Below are positions 23,938 through 33,680 of a stretch of DNA of 36,659 bases, piece by piece. Numbering within the stretch: position 1 is the stretch's first letter; every line of letters starts with the position of its first letter. Position numbers and translations under genes: made by a program. Source of the stretch: Flavobacteriaceae bacterium (GTDB lineage Bacteria > Bacteroidota > Bacteroidia > Flavobacteriales > Flavobacteriaceae); NCBI GenBank assembly GCA_947457255.1, contig CANGUZ010000021.1, positions 1 to 36,659 of the forward strand, in the 5' to 3' direction. The notes beneath the pieces are model-generated. The model made no database searches. It worked only from the letters and a program-made list of their open reading frames with translations, and was not told the origin of the DNA.

Positions 23938-26900
23938 TTAAAATGTTATTTGAAATCCGGATTGTAACACTATAGCATTTGGATAAGTTGCAAAATCAAT
24001 GCCTGCAGCTAAATCTCCTTCAGATCTTGAGTTGTCATTAGTTGAAAACTCCGGATCTAGTCCTGTGTATTTTGTCAACGTTAGTAAGTTTGATGCTGAT
24101 ATATAAAATCTTAATTTAGAAATATGAAATTTCTCAATCATTTTTTTATTAAAAGTATACCCTAATTGAATATTCTTTAATCTCAAGAATGAACCGTCTT
24201 CCAAGAATCGGGTAGAGGGTTTTGTATTATTTGCTTTATCTGCCCAAGAAGCTAAAGGTTGTGTATTACTAGTTCCTTCGCCAGTCCAACGTTCATCTAC
24301 ATATCTTTGAGTTACATTAAAAGGGCGATAAAAACCTTCTATATCTGTATTTATTTGATTGTATATTTTTTGTCCAGAGGCCCCAGCAATAAATAAGGAT
24401 AAATCGACATTTTTATAATAAAACTCAGCATTAATACCATAAGTTATTTTAGGAATTGAGCTTCCAAGATGCTTTCTATCTAAATCGTTTATAGTGCCGT
24501 CACCGTTTTGATCTTTATATTTTACATCGCCTGGACGAATGCTATTTCCTTGAAAAGCATGTGTGAAAATATCCGTAGCGTTTTGAAAAATACCTTCTTG
24601 TTCGTATAAGAAAAAGGAACCAATGGGTTGACCCACTTCTGTTTTTGTGGCATAGATATTATTATCAATACGACCCGCTAAAATAGGACTATCCAATTCT
24701 AAAACTTCATTGTGTAGCAGAGCAGCATTAGCTTTTAAAGAATAACTAAAGTTTCCTTTTCCTTTGCTATTGTATTTTACATCAAATTCATAGCCTCTGT
24801 TTAATACTTTTCCAGCGTTAAGAATAGGAGGAGATACATTGCCTAAAGAGGAAGGTATAGAAATTCCTAGAAGCTGATTTTCGGTAGTTTTTTGATAATA
24901 ATCAAATGTAAATTCAAGTTTTCCTTTAAAGAAGCTAATATCAGTACCAATGTCTATTTGATTACTGGTTTCCCATTTCAATAATTCATTTCCTAATGAG
25001 ACTACTGTACTTCCTTGTTGGTTAACACCTCCAAAAGGATAATTATAATTTGTACCAATTTTAGATGTATAAGCAAAATTTGGAATTTGTTGGTTTCCAA
25101 CAGATCCATATCCTAAACGTAACATCCATTTTTCGACTACTTCACTGTTTTTTAAGAAATCTTTATCGATTCTCCAACCGATAGAGCCAGAATAAAAAGT
25201 ACCCCATCTGTTGCCGTCTTTAAATCGAGAAGAACCATCTCTTCTTATTACTGCAGACGCAAAATATTTAGAATCATAATCATAATTGGCTTTAGTAAAA
25301 TAGGACAATAATATTGATTTAGCTTTAAATTCGCTATTATTTTTAAGACCTCGACCATTACCTAATTGTACTAAAATTCTATTTTGATCAATAAAATCTC
25401 TATCATTAGCTTCAACTATTTCGGTATTATCATCAATTCTCTCTGTTCCGATTAACGCATTAAAATGATGGTTTTCATTGAAAACATGCTTGAAATTCAA
25501 TACGTTGCTTGATGATAAATTAGATATCAAATTGCTAGAAACCGTAAGTGAATTGGGGTTGTTTATTCTGTTTCTAGTTCCCCAAGTTTTATTGAATCTA
25601 TTTTGTTTAGAATTCGATCGGTCTAAACCAAAAGTAGAAACTAGAAATAAATCTTTAGTAAAATTGATTTTGAAATTAACATCTCCAAAAACGCCATTAT
25701 TTATTCTGACATTGTCAGTATTCTCTAGTAATCCAACAGGATTATACCCATCTCCAAAAAAGTTTGAGTTTTCTGGTAAATCAAGATAACTACCATCTGG
25801 GCCATAAGTAGGAATTGCAGGAGTTCTAAAAAAAGCATAACGAATAGCACTTCCTCCATTTCCACCAAAACCATCTCCTGAACTTCCTACTATTTGATTC
25901 TTATCATTAAAAACATTTAAATTGATTCCAATATTCAACCAATCTTTTACCTCGGTATTTAAACCAATTTTACCATTTATTCTTTTGTAAGAACTATTCA
26001 ACAGTATTCCGTCTTGATTGAAATAACCTCCTGAAAGATTAACCGTAGTTTTTTCAGCACCAAAACTTACTCCTAAATGATGTTGTTGCATCGCTGCATT
26101 TCTAAAAATAGAAGACAAATGGTCTACATTAGGCAATGTTGCAGCTAATTCAGGAGAAATCTTTTTTCTGTACAAAATAGCCTGCTCTTCGGGTAATAGT
26201 GCGTTATCATTATCGGCTGCTTCATTGAATATTTTTACATAATCCTCAGTACTGGCCATTTTAGTTAACTTGCCGTGTGATTGTACACCGAAAATAGAAC
26301 TATATGTAATTTTAGCTGCTTGTCCTTTTTTACCTTTCTTAGTAGTTATAAGCACCACGCCATTATTAGCTCTTGAGCCATATATTGCGGCAGTTGCAGC
26401 GTCTTTTAGTACACTGATATTTTCAATGTCTTCAGGAGATAAAAAGTCCATTGCGTTTTGAGTCTGAACGCCATCTACAATGTATATTGGGGCATTATTA
26501 CCAGTTATTGATCCAACTCCTCTAATTCTGATTCTAGCTCCTTCTCCAGGTGCTCCAGTATTTGAAGTAACAGCTACACCAGCAGCCAAGCCTTGTAGCG
26601 ATTGCGATATAAAAGGAGAAACAGATTTACTTAGAGTTTCTAAATTCACCGTAGAGATAGCCCCAGTCACACTGCTTTTTTTTTGTGTACTATAACCTAC
26701 TACAACAACTTCTTCTAAAGATTTTATATCCTCTTTTAGAGTAATGAGTAAATTTGTTTTGCCTAAAACTGCAACTTCTTGATTTTGATATCCAGTAAAA
26801 CTAAAAATTAAAACAGCATTTGCATCTAAATTGTTAATTGTAAAATTTCCTTCAAAGTCGGTAGCGGTGCTTGTACTAGTACCTTTAACAGAAACATTTA

Positions 26901-27018
26901 CTTGCGGCAGCGGACCATTGCTATCTGAAACAGTACCCTTAATAGTTTGAGCATTGATTATTGCTCCAGTAAAGAGGCTTAACAGAAAAACTAATTTATA
27001 TTTAATACTATTTTTCAT
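23938..27018 (-). CDS. SusC/RagA TonB-linked outer-membrane transporter
   Basis: A 1026-residue protein. Signal peptide to about residue 23 (FTGAIINAQ), carboxypeptidase-like beta-sandwich 24-105 (IKGTVSDSNGPLPQVNVSVK), TonB box region LEEVVVVGYSTQKKSSVTG, plug domain ~115-225 with IRIRGVGSITGNNAPIYIVDG and AAIYGSRANNGVVLITTKKG, then a large beta-barrel. It imports oligosaccharides into the periplasm with proton-motive energy relayed by TonB. It is the first gene of the operon; twin palindromes lie ~117-151 bases before its start. No TAnnTTTG box is apparent upstream, which suits a promoter that needs an activator. Confidence 0.96.
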   Translation of the reverse strand: MKNSIKYKLVFLLSLFTGAIINAQTIKGTVSDSNGPLPQVNVSVKGTSTSTATDFEGNFTINNLDANAVLIFSFTGYQNQEVAVLGKTNLLITLKEDIKSLEEVVVVGYSTQKKSSVTGAISTVNLETLSKSVSPFISQSLQGLAAGVAVTSNTGAPGEGARIRIRGVGSITGNNAPIYIVDGVQTQNAMDFLSPEDIENISVLKDAATAAIYGSRANNGVVLITTKKGKKGQAAKITYSSIFGVQSHGKLTKMASTEDYVKIFNEAADNDNALLPEEQAILYRKKISPELAATLPNVDHLSSIFRNAAMQQHHLGVSFGAEKTTVNLSGGYFNQDGILLNSSYKRINGKIGLNTEVKDWLNIGINLNVFNDKNQIVGSSGDGFGGNGGSAIRYAFFRTPAIPTYGPDGSYLDLPENSNFFGDGYNPVGLLENTDNVRINNGVFGDVNFKINFTKDLFLVSTFGLDRSNSKQNRFNKTWGTRNRINNPNSLTVSSNLISNLSSSNVLNFKHVFNENHHFNALIGTERIDDNTEIVEANDRDFIDQNRILVQLGNGRGLKNNSEFKAKSILLSYFTKANYDYDSKYFASAVIRRDGSSRFKDGNRWGTFYSGSIGWRIDKDFLKNSEVVEKWMLRLGYGSVGNQQIPNFAYTSKIGTNYNYPFGGVNQQGSTVVSLGNELLKWETSNQIDIGTDISFFKGKLEFTFDYYQKTTENQLLGISIPSSLGNVSPPILNAGKVLNRGYEFDVKYNSKGKGNFSYSLKANAALLHNEVLELDSPILAGRIDNNIYATKTEVGQPIGSFFLYEQEGIFQNATDIFTHAFQGNSIRPGDVKYKDQNGDGTINDLDRKHLGSSIPKITYGINAEFYYKNVDLSLFIAGASGQKIYNQINTDIEGFYRPFNVTQRYVDERWTGEGTSNTQPLASWADKANNTKPSTRFLEDGSFLRLKNIQLGYTFNKKMIEKFHISKLRFYISASNLLTLTKYTGLDPEFSTNDNSRSEGDLAAGIDFATYPNAIVLQSGFQITF

Positions 27019-27134
27019 ATTAAGTTTTTAAAATCATTACTATTTAGGTACAATTTGCTCATATTTTACGTAAGATTAATAGGTTAATATATCGTTGTAG
27101 TAATCTGTCAATAAAAGTAATTGAAGAGTATAGA

Positions 27135-27169
27135 AAAAGTGTACACTATTTCATCAAAAGTGTACACTA
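27135..27169. promoter_or_regulatory. Twin AGTGTACACT palindromes, likely operator of the glycan locus
   Basis: AAAAGTGTACACTA occurs at 27135-27148 and again at 27156-27169, 21 bp from start to start (two helical turns). Each contains the 10-bp perfect palindrome AGTGTACACT. They sit between the regulator's stop and susC, upstream of the susC start, where the AraC-type DNA-binding domain of the regulator is expected to bind. Confidence 0.75.
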
Positions 27170-27206
27170 GAATTAGTAGTATTGATTTACAATGTTTTAA
27201 AAAAAA

Positions 27207-30200
27207 TTAATTCTTTAAAATGTATTTAAGTTGATAGTTTTTAGGAGTTGTGGCATACATTTTTTTAAATTCACGATAGAAGTAGGAACGATTGTTAAAG
27301 CCGGATTGATAGCAAACCTCAGAAACTGTAAAAATATTTTTACGTAAAAGTTCTGCGGCATGTTTTAAACGAATTGTTCGGATTAAATCTCCAGGAGTTA
27401 AACCAAAAATTTGCTTGGTTTTTCGATACAATTGTGAATTACTGATGCCTAATTCTTTTTCGATAAATAAGCTTTGAAGATTTTCGTTAATTATATTTTT
27501 GCGGATAATTTCAATTATTTTTTTTATAAAATCTTTTTCTTCATTATTTATAGGAAGAGTAGCAATGTTTTCGACCAACGTATCTTGGGTGAAGTGTCTT
27601 AAAATTAATTCTTTTTCTTCCAGCAGTTTTTGAATTCTTACTAGTAAATGGTCGGGATAAAAGGGTTTAGGAATGTAGGAATTAGCACCACTTTCCAGAC
27701 CTTCAATTCGATGTACAACAGAATCTTTTGCAGTAAGCATAATAAAAGGGATATGGCAAGTTTTAATGTTGGTTTTTATCTTTTTACAAAGTTCTACGCC
27801 ATCCATAATGGGCATCATTACATCACTAATGATAATGTCAGGAATCTGATTTTCAATAATTTCTAAGGCTTCTAAACCATTGTATGCCGTCATAATTTTG
27901 TATTTCTCATCTAATAAATCATTAAGGAATAGGTGAATTTCCTTCTCGTCTTCTACAATTAATATCGTTTTACGATTGTCTTCTAATACTTCTAGTGATG
28001 AAATTTTATTTGGAGTTTCATCAGATTTAGTCGGAATTTCTTCGAGAATATTTTTAAGATGATGAGAAATTAAAATAGGACTTATCTCAGCATCCATTTC
28101 TTTTTCGCTAAATGATTCTTCGCCACAAGGAACCAAAATAGTAAAAGTCGTTTCTTTGTTAGGAATACTCGAAACCAATATCTCTCCTCTTAATACAGTA
28201 ACTAGTTTTTTAGTATAAGCAAGCCCAATACCCGTTCTAAACATATCGTTATCTAATGCTCTATTAGTGTCTGACAAGAAAAATCGATCAAATAAAGATT
28301 CCATTTTTTCTTTTGGTATTCCCTTTCCAGTATTGACGATGGTAATGTTTAATGTTTTTACAGCTTTGTATTCAATGCTGAATTTAAGATTAATTCTTCC
28401 ATTTACAGGAGTATATTTAAAAGCATTTGACATCAAATTAAAAACTATTTTCTCAATTTTATCTTTGTCAAACCACCCAGGCAATGTAGATGGAATATCA
28501 AGATTGTAATTAATATTTTTATCTAATGCCCATTCGTCGAATAGTTCAGCGATTTGTTCGACTAAGTTTACCATGTCAAATTCTCTTGCCGTAACTTCTA
28601 AATAATCGTATTCGGCCTTTCTAAATTCTAGTAATTGTTGGGTTAAGAATAATAATCTGGACGAATTACGTTGAATCATGTGAATGAATTTCTGGTTTCT
28701 TTCGCTAAGATTCGAAGTTTCAGCTAATTTTTGGATAGGACCAACAATTAAAGTTAAAGGTGTTTGAAATTCATGAGCAATATTTGTAAAGAAGGTAAGT
28801 CTGTTTTCATGAAGTTCTTCTTCTCTTTTTCTGAAAAGTATATTTTGGCTCAAGGATTCTCGTTTTTTGTAATAGCTCAAAACAAATAATATAAAAAGCA
28901 CAATCAATGCAAAATAGATTGCTATAGCAAGATTAGACTGCCAAAAGACGGGCTTAATACGAATATCAACAGCATGAACGGGTTTGCTCCAAATACCGTC
29001 GCTATTAGACCATTTTATCCACAAGGAATAATTTCCTTTCGGAACGTTAGTGAAGGAAATAGTTCTTCTGTTGTTGATGAAATTCCAATTTTTATCAAAA
29101 TTTGTTAATTGATATGCATACTTGCATTTTTCGCTATTGATATAGGTTAAAGCAGCAAGTTCTATATCAAAAAAGTTTTGATTGTAATTTAAAACAATCG
29201 AAGGATAAGTGCTGGCTTTAGGAGTAATTACTAATCCTTGATAATAAGGAATGGTTTGATTTTGTCCACTAATTTTATTTATAAGCAAGTCCGGAATAAT
29301 AGATGATTCCTTAATTTTTTCAGGTAGAAAATAGTTAAATCCTTTTATTCCCCCCATAAAAATAAAGTCGGAATTAAAATCTCTATAAAATGCTCCGTCA
29401 GCAAATTCGTTATTTTGTAGTCCTTCATTTTTGGTGTAATTAATAAATTTATATTTTCTAAGATTAAAATTTGATAATCCAAAATTGGTGCTTATCCAAA
29501 GATTAGATTTTTTATCAGTAACAATTCCGTGAATGGTATTATTAGGCAATCCGTCTTTAACGGTAAAACTTTTAAATACTGCTTTTCCGTTGCTTTTTAA
29601 ATCTTCTAGCAAATTCAAACCAAAGCTGGTGCCTATCCAAAGTCTATTTAAGGTATCGGTATGAAGACAAAGTATGTCGTTGTTGGATAAACTTTCAGAA
29701 TCATTACTTATATTTTTATAGGTTTGAAATAGCTCTGATTTTTTATCAAACAGATTTAATCCGCCTAATCTTGTGCCAATCCAAAGTTGGTTTTCATTCC
29801 TTGGAATTATAGAAAAAATAATATTGCTACTTAAGGATGCTACTTGATTATCATCTGCTAGATATCTCTTGAATTCGGTTACTTTTAGTTTTTCTCCTGA
29901 ACGTTCAATTTTGCAACGAATCATGCCATAGCCATTAGTTCCAAGCCAAATGAAACCCTTATTATCTTGCGAAATGGTATAGGTAGACTTAAAATAATCA
30001 CATTTTTCATTTCCTTCGATGGTTTTCCAATCAACGATTTTTGACTTTTTTGTATCGTAAATCGTAATTCCATCTCCATCAGAACCAATAAAAATTAGAC
30101 CGTTTTGCCCTTTGCATAAAGCATACACTGCATTATTAATAGAGCTGTTACTTTCATTAAAGGTTTCGTATTGTAAAGGTTTTTCAGGATTTTTATAGAA

Positions 30201-31421
30201 ATTTGATGGAAATCGAAACAATCCTTTTCCTTTTGTACCAACCAAAAAAGAATTTTTATCTACCTCTAAAAAGGCTCTAACAATTCCACCGTCTAACTCT
30301 GGGAGTTGTTTGTTTGAAATTAGGTTGAATGATTTTTTAAGCGGATACATTTTAAAAATACCATCTCCATCAGTTCCGGTCCAAATTATATTTTCATTTC
30401 CTTGAATTAAAGTGGTGATTTTTTGATTGTTTAGATATTTCATCCATGAATTACTTATGGTATTTCCCGCATCATCTAAAATAAAATATCCTGATTTACT
30501 ATAGAAAACAACTCCTTCGGAGATATCCCCAATGATGTCCTCCACTTTTTTATCAGGAATAGATTGGCTTTTTTTATCAGATAAGGAATAAAAAACAACA
30601 TTCCCATCTATTGATATCAAACAAGCTTTTTTATTGGAAATTGTTCTAAATGTTTGAATTTTGTTTGAAATCATTTCCGCTTTAGAAATATATTTTTCAC
30701 CATTACTTTTTGTTCTAAATGATAAAGAGTAGAGCTCATTGTTTTCAAATAAGACAAGCAATTCGCCAGTTGAGGTAAATTCCATTTTTTTAACGGCTTT
30801 TGTAGAAAGGTTTTTAATTTTTAATAATTGAAAACGCTCTCCATTAAAGTAGCCTATTCCCCAATCTTTTACCGCACAAAACACTGTTTTTGAAGTATCA
30901 AGAGCCATGTTGAATTCTGATTCTGATAATGGGGGTTTGTTTTTTCTTGTAAAATAATACCGTTTAAAGGAATCTGTTTTTTTATCATATCGATTGATTC
31001 CATGCATGGTTACTATCCAGATCTTACCCGAACAGTCTTCCTCAATTTTAAGTATTACCTGATTGCTTAAACTATTTTGATTGTCTAATTCAGGTCTGAA
31101 AATTTTAAAATTATTACCATCATAGCGGTTTAATCCATCCCAAGTTCCTATCCAAATTAAATTCTCAGAATCCTGAAAAATGGAGTTTACAGAACTGTTT
31201 GATAATCCCTTAGTATTATCTAATTGCTCGACAAAATATTTTGAGTTGATATTTTTACTAGAATCTAAAGGTGTTGCGGTTTGTTTTGTGAGGATTTTAG
31301 AATTTATAGATTCTGAATCTTTACTAGAAGCAATGTTTAGAGCTAAAGATTTGTCATTAGTGTTACAAGAAGTAAATGCTATACAAATAATACTAATTAG
31401 CAAATTTTTGATTTTCAGCAC
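27207..31421 (-). CDS. Hybrid two-component system regulator (HTCS)
   Basis: A 1404-residue protein combining sensor and transcription factor. After a lipobox-like signal (IICIAFTSC) come two seven-bladed propellers of Reg_prop repeats (for example LIWIGTWDGLNRYDGNNF, LWIGTRLGGLNLF) to about 740, a Y_Y_Y domain, one membrane helix near 828-850, a histidine kinase (FFTNIAHEFQTPLTLI, His near 882; ATPase with NLMSNAFKYTP and GIGLAYTKKLV), a receiver domain (IIISDVMMPIMDG, Asp near 1198) and an AraC helix-turn-helix (GFNNRSYFYREFKKMYATTP). The periplasmic part binds a breakdown product of the target glycan and the C-terminus switches on susC. A TATATTTG box (minus strand, 31514-31521) may drive it. 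Confidence 0.95.
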   Translation of the reverse strand: MLKIKNLLISIICIAFTSCNTNDKSLALNIASSKDSESINSKILTKQTATPLDSSKNINSKYFVEQLDNTKGLSNSSVNSIFQDSENLIWIGTWDGLNRYDGNNFKIFRPELDNQNSLSNQVILKIEEDCSGKIWIVTMHGINRYDKKTDSFKRYYFTRKNKPPLSESEFNMALDTSKTVFCAVKDWGIGYFNGERFQLLKIKNLSTKAVKKMEFTSTGELLVLFENNELYSLSFRTKSNGEKYISKAEMISNKIQTFRTISNKKACLISIDGNVVFYSLSDKKSQSIPDKKVEDIIGDISEGVVFYSKSGYFILDDAGNTISNSWMKYLNNQKITTLIQGNENIIWTGTDGDGIFKMYPLKKSFNLISNKQLPELDGGIVRAFLEVDKNSFLVGTKGKGLFRFPSNFYKNPEKPLQYETFNESNSSINNAVYALCKGQNGLIFIGSDGDGITIYDTKKSKIVDWKTIEGNEKCDYFKSTYTISQDNKGFIWLGTNGYGMIRCKIERSGEKLKVTEFKRYLADDNQVASLSSNIIFSIIPRNENQLWIGTRLGGLNLFDKKSELFQTYKNISNDSESLSNNDILCLHTDTLNRLWIGTSFGLNLLEDLKSNGKAVFKSFTVKDGLPNNTIHGIVTDKKSNLWISTNFGLSNFNLRKYKFINYTKNEGLQNNEFADGAFYRDFNSDFIFMGGIKGFNYFLPEKIKESSIIPDLLINKISGQNQTIPYYQGLVITPKASTYPSIVLNYNQNFFDIELAALTYINSEKCKYAYQLTNFDKNWNFINNRRTISFTNVPKGNYSLWIKWSNSDGIWSKPVHAVDIRIKPVFWQSNLAIAIYFALIVLFILFVLSYYKKRESLSQNILFRKREEELHENRLTFFTNIAHEFQTPLTLIVGPIQKLAETSNLSERNQKFIHMIQRNSSRLLFLTQQLLEFRKAEYDYLEVTAREFDMVNLVEQIAELFDEWALDKNINYNLDIPSTLPGWFDKDKIEKIVFNLMSNAFKYTPVNGRINLKFSIEYKAVKTLNITIVNTGKGIPKEKMESLFDRFFLSDTNRALDNDMFRTGIGLAYTKKLVTVLRGEILVSSIPNKETTFTILVPCGEESFSEKEMDAEISPILISHHLKNILEEIPTKSDETPNKISSLEVLEDNRKTILIVEDEKEIHLFLNDLLDEKYKIMTAYNGLEALEIIENQIPDIIISDVMMPIMDGVELCKKIKTNIKTCHIPFIMLTAKDSVVHRIEGLESGANSYIPKPFYPDHLLVRIQKLLEEKELILRHFTQDTLVENIATLPINNEEKDFIKKIIEIIRKNIINENLQSLFIEKELGISNSQLYRKTKQIFGLTPGDLIRTIRLKHAAELLRKNIFTVSEVCYQSGFNNRSYFYREFKKMYATTPKNYQLKYILKN

Positions 31422-31513
31422 ATTGATTATTTTATATGTTATTTGGGTAAATACATCTCTAATTTCGTTGAATGAATAGAAAATGGACCGAAATCGATGT
31501 AACTTAATTACTT

Positions 31514-31521
31514 CAAATATA
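31514..31521 (-). promoter_or_regulatory. Possible -7 box for the HTCS gene
   Basis: TATATTTG on the minus strand, matching TAnnTTTG, ~93 bases before the start codon. No -33 element was found, so it is weak. Confidence 0.3.
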
Positions 31522-31569
31522 GGAAAAAAGAGCGAGCTATTTTATTTTAATGAAAGAACATAAACTCAA

Positions 31570-31603
31570 TAAAAAAAGCCTCTCTAAAAAGAGAAGCTTT
31601 TCT
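31570..31603 (-). terminator. Terminator of the ferredoxin transcript
   Basis: AAAAGCCTCTC and GAGAAGCTTTT pair with one mismatch around TAAAAA; the plus-strand A run at 31571-31577 becomes a U run on the minus strand. Confidence 0.6.
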
Positions 31604-31660
31604 TTAAGTATTCGATTAGAAATTTTAACCAAAAATAATTTACACTATGATAGCTTTTTT

Positions 31661-31978
31661 TTAATTTTCAGGAGCCAACTCTAACTCTAATCCTTCTAAA
31701 CTTTCTGTTATTGGAATTTGGCATCCAAGTCGGCTATTGGGTTTTACATAAAAAGCTTCTGAAAGCATGGCTTCCTCATCTTCTCCCATTTCTGGAAGTG
31801 AAATATCATTTAATACATAGCATTGACACGAAGCACACATGGCCATACCGCCACAAGTGCCCTCAACGGGAAGCTCATAGGCTTTGCACAATTCCATGAT
31901 ATTCATTGCCATATCTGTTGGTGCTTGCAATTCATGAATTACTCCTTCTCTATCTTTTATTTTTATTAATACGTCCAT
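31661..31978 (-). CDS. fdx: 2Fe-2S ferredoxin, adrenodoxin/Isc type
   Basis: A 105-residue ferredoxin. Ligands: Cys42, Cys48 and Cys51 in GTCGGMAMCASCQCYV, and Cys86 in RLGCQIP; the spacing C-x5-C-x2-C is that of the adrenodoxin-like group used in Fe-S cluster assembly rather than photosynthetic ferredoxins. A one-electron carrier in the cytoplasm. It is the last of three consecutive Fe-S genes (Mrp, NifU-like, ferredoxin), 68 bases behind the NifU-like gene. An acidic patch (LPEMGEDEEAML) is typical of the partner-binding surface. Confidence 0.92.
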   Translation of the reverse strand: MDVLIKIKDREGVIHELQAPTDMAMNIMELCKAYELPVEGTCGGMAMCASCQCYVLNDISLPEMGEDEEAMLSEAFYVKPNSRLGCQIPITESLEGLELELAPEN

Positions 31979-32046
31979 AATGTTTACTTTAAGCTGCTAA
32001 CGATTGTTATCAACTTGAATGTTTTGTATTTAAGTTAGGATTATTT

Positions 32047-32286
32047 TTAAAGAATATTGACAACAGTTTCTATTTGTGGAGCAAACTTTTTTATAGTAGT
32101 TTCCACACCGGCTCTAAGTGTCATTTGGTTTACACTACAACTGGTACAAGCCCCTTCTAGACGCACTTTTACATGTTTGTTGTCTTCTATAGAAATGAGT
32201 GAAATGTCTCCTCCATCAGAATTTAAAAAAGGTCTAATTTCGTCTAGTGCTTTCAGTACGTTACTTGTTAATTCTTCTGTTGTCAT
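32047..32286 (-). CDS. NifU-like Fe-S scaffold/carrier (NFU domain)
   Basis: A 79-residue single NFU domain: VLKALDEIRPFLNSDGGD, then the cluster motif LEGACTSCSVNQMTLRAGVE with Cys47 and Cys50. A dimer holds one 4Fe-4S cluster between the two CxxC motifs and delivers it to target enzymes in the cytoplasm. Equivalent to the C-terminal part of NifU or to NfuA without its N-terminal domain. It lies between the Mrp-like gene (62 bases upstream) and ferredoxin, so the three very likely work in one cluster-assembly step. Confidence 0.92.
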   Translation of the reverse strand: MTTEELTSNVLKALDEIRPFLNSDGGDISLISIEDNKHVKVRLEGACTSCSVNQMTLRAGVETTIKKFAPQIETVVNIL

Positions 32287-32348
32287 GGTATTCGATTTTA
32301 GTATTTTTTGATTGTTGGATTATCTTTAAAAGTAAATTCCTTTACAAT

Positions 32349-33497
32349 CTATTTTTTACCTTTAACAGCTGAACAACCAGCCATTGTAGTTATTTTTACT
32401 GCTTCTGTAGGAGGCAAATTCTCGTTTCTGCTCACTACTTCCTGAACCACATTTCGAGTAATTTCTTCAAAAACGGTTTCAATTACTGAACCAGTTTGCA
32501 TAGCTGCAGGGCGTCCGTAATCTCCCGCTTCACGAATGGATTGAACAATAGGAACTTCTCCTAAGAAAGGTACTTGTAAATCTTCTGCTAAATTTTTAGC
32601 GCCTTCTTTGCCAAAAATATAATATTTATTGCTTGGCAATTCCTCTGGGGTAAAATAGGCCATATTTTCTATAATTCCAAGAACGGGAACATTTATGGCA
32701 TCTGACATAAACATAGAAACCCCTTTTTTAGCATCGGCTAAAGCTACTGCTTGAGGTGTACTAACAACTACAACGCCAGTAATTGGTAACGATTGTACTA
32801 TAGATAGATGAATATCGCCTGTGCCTGGAGGTAAGTCTAATAACATAAAATCCAGTTCGCCCCAATCAGCATCAAAAATCATTTGATTTAATGCTTTTGA
32901 AGCCATTGGACCACGCCAAATTACTGCCTGACTAGGAGCTGTAAAAAAACCTATGGAAAGTATTTTTATGCCGTAACTTTCTACGGGTTTCATTTTTGAT
33001 TTTCCGTCAACAGCAACCGAAACTGGTTTTGCAGACTCTACATCAAACATAATGGGCATAGACGGGCCGTAAATATCAGCATCTAAAATACCTACTGAAA
33101 AACCCATTTTAGCTAAAGTTACTGCTAAATTTGCTGTTACTGTAGACTTTCCTACACCACCTTTTCCTGAGGCTACTGCGATAATGTTTTTTATTCCAGG
33201 AATATTTTTCCCTTTAATGGTATTCGCATCTGTAGTCGTTTTTGGAGCCGCTTCGATTTTAATATTTACTTTTACTTTTGCATCAGCATATACTAAGTCC
33301 TGAATCGTTTTTCTAATATCGTCTTCAGCTCTTTTTTTGATGTGCATGGCTGGTGTTGATAAAACTAAATCAACTATAACTTCATCTGCAAATGTTACTA
33401 CATTGGTCACAGCACCACTTTCAATCATATTTTTCCCTTCGCCAGCAACAGTAATTGTTTCTAAAGCTTTAAGAATGTCTTTCTTTTCTATTTTCAT
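32349..33497 (-). CDS. Mrp/NBP35-type Fe-S cluster carrier ATPase
   Basis: A 382-residue P-loop protein. Residues 1-80 form a MIP18/DUF59 domain (KKDILKALETITV, VVTFADEVIVDLVLSTPAM). The ATPase has the deviant Walker A AVASGKGGVGKST (111-119), GILDADIYGPSMPIMF, and LDLPPGTGDIHLS. The family carries 4Fe-4S clusters to apo-proteins. The CxxC that normally bridges the cluster is absent: the equivalent stretch reads ENMAYFTPEELPSNKYYIFG. The only Cys I find is in the tail MAGCSAVKGKK. I believe this is the common Bacteroidota form. First gene of the Fe-S set. Confidence 0.9.
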   Translation of the reverse strand: MKIEKKDILKALETITVAGEGKNMIESGAVTNVVTFADEVIVDLVLSTPAMHIKKRAEDDIRKTIQDLVYADAKVKVNIKIEAAPKTTTDANTIKGKNIPGIKNIIAVASGKGGVGKSTVTANLAVTLAKMGFSVGILDADIYGPSMPIMFDVESAKPVSVAVDGKSKMKPVESYGIKILSIGFFTAPSQAVIWRGPMASKALNQMIFDADWGELDFMLLDLPPGTGDIHLSIVQSLPITGVVVVSTPQAVALADAKKGVSMFMSDAINVPVLGIIENMAYFTPEELPSNKYYIFGKEGAKNLAEDLQVPFLGEVPIVQSIREAGDYGRPAAMQTGSVIETVFEEITRNVVQEVVSRNENLPPTEAVKITTMAGCSAVKGKK

Positions 33498-33536
33498 AAC
33501 CTGATTCTTGTCTTAATTAAGACTTATTTTAGATTG

Positions 33537-33544
33537 CAAAGATA
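33537..33544 (-). promoter_or_regulatory. -7 box of the Mrp/NifU/ferredoxin operon
   Basis: TATCTTTG on the minus strand fits TAnnTTTG and is followed by CA, the most usual form in this group. It gives a leader of roughly 33 bases. A -33 TTG at the right spacing is not obvious. Confidence 0.5.
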
Positions 33545-33614
33545 ATACGATTTCTTTTGAAATAACAGTTAAAGAAATCAAAATGTTATTAATGTTAAAT
33601 GAAATAAAACGATG

Positions 33615-33645
33615 TTGTTCAATTTTAAATTTTACTCTATTTTTG
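33615..33645 (+). promoter_or_regulatory. Candidate promoter of the TlpA-like gene
   Basis: TTG (33615-33617) and TATTTTG (33639-33645, one base short of the full consensus) are 21 bases apart. It covers the upstream ATG at 33612, which supports the later ATG at 33681 as the real start. Confidence 0.4.
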
Positions 33646-33680
33646 AAAATTATTTATTTTTTGAAAATACTAGTTCAATT

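Noticed and set aside
25478..26695. Several plus-strand frames inside susC
   Set aside because: They are antisense shadows of a well supported long gene and show no family motif.
33612..33680. Upstream start of the TlpA-like protein
   Set aside because: The added 23 residues precede a clean signal peptide and would destroy it; a promoter-like pair overlaps them.
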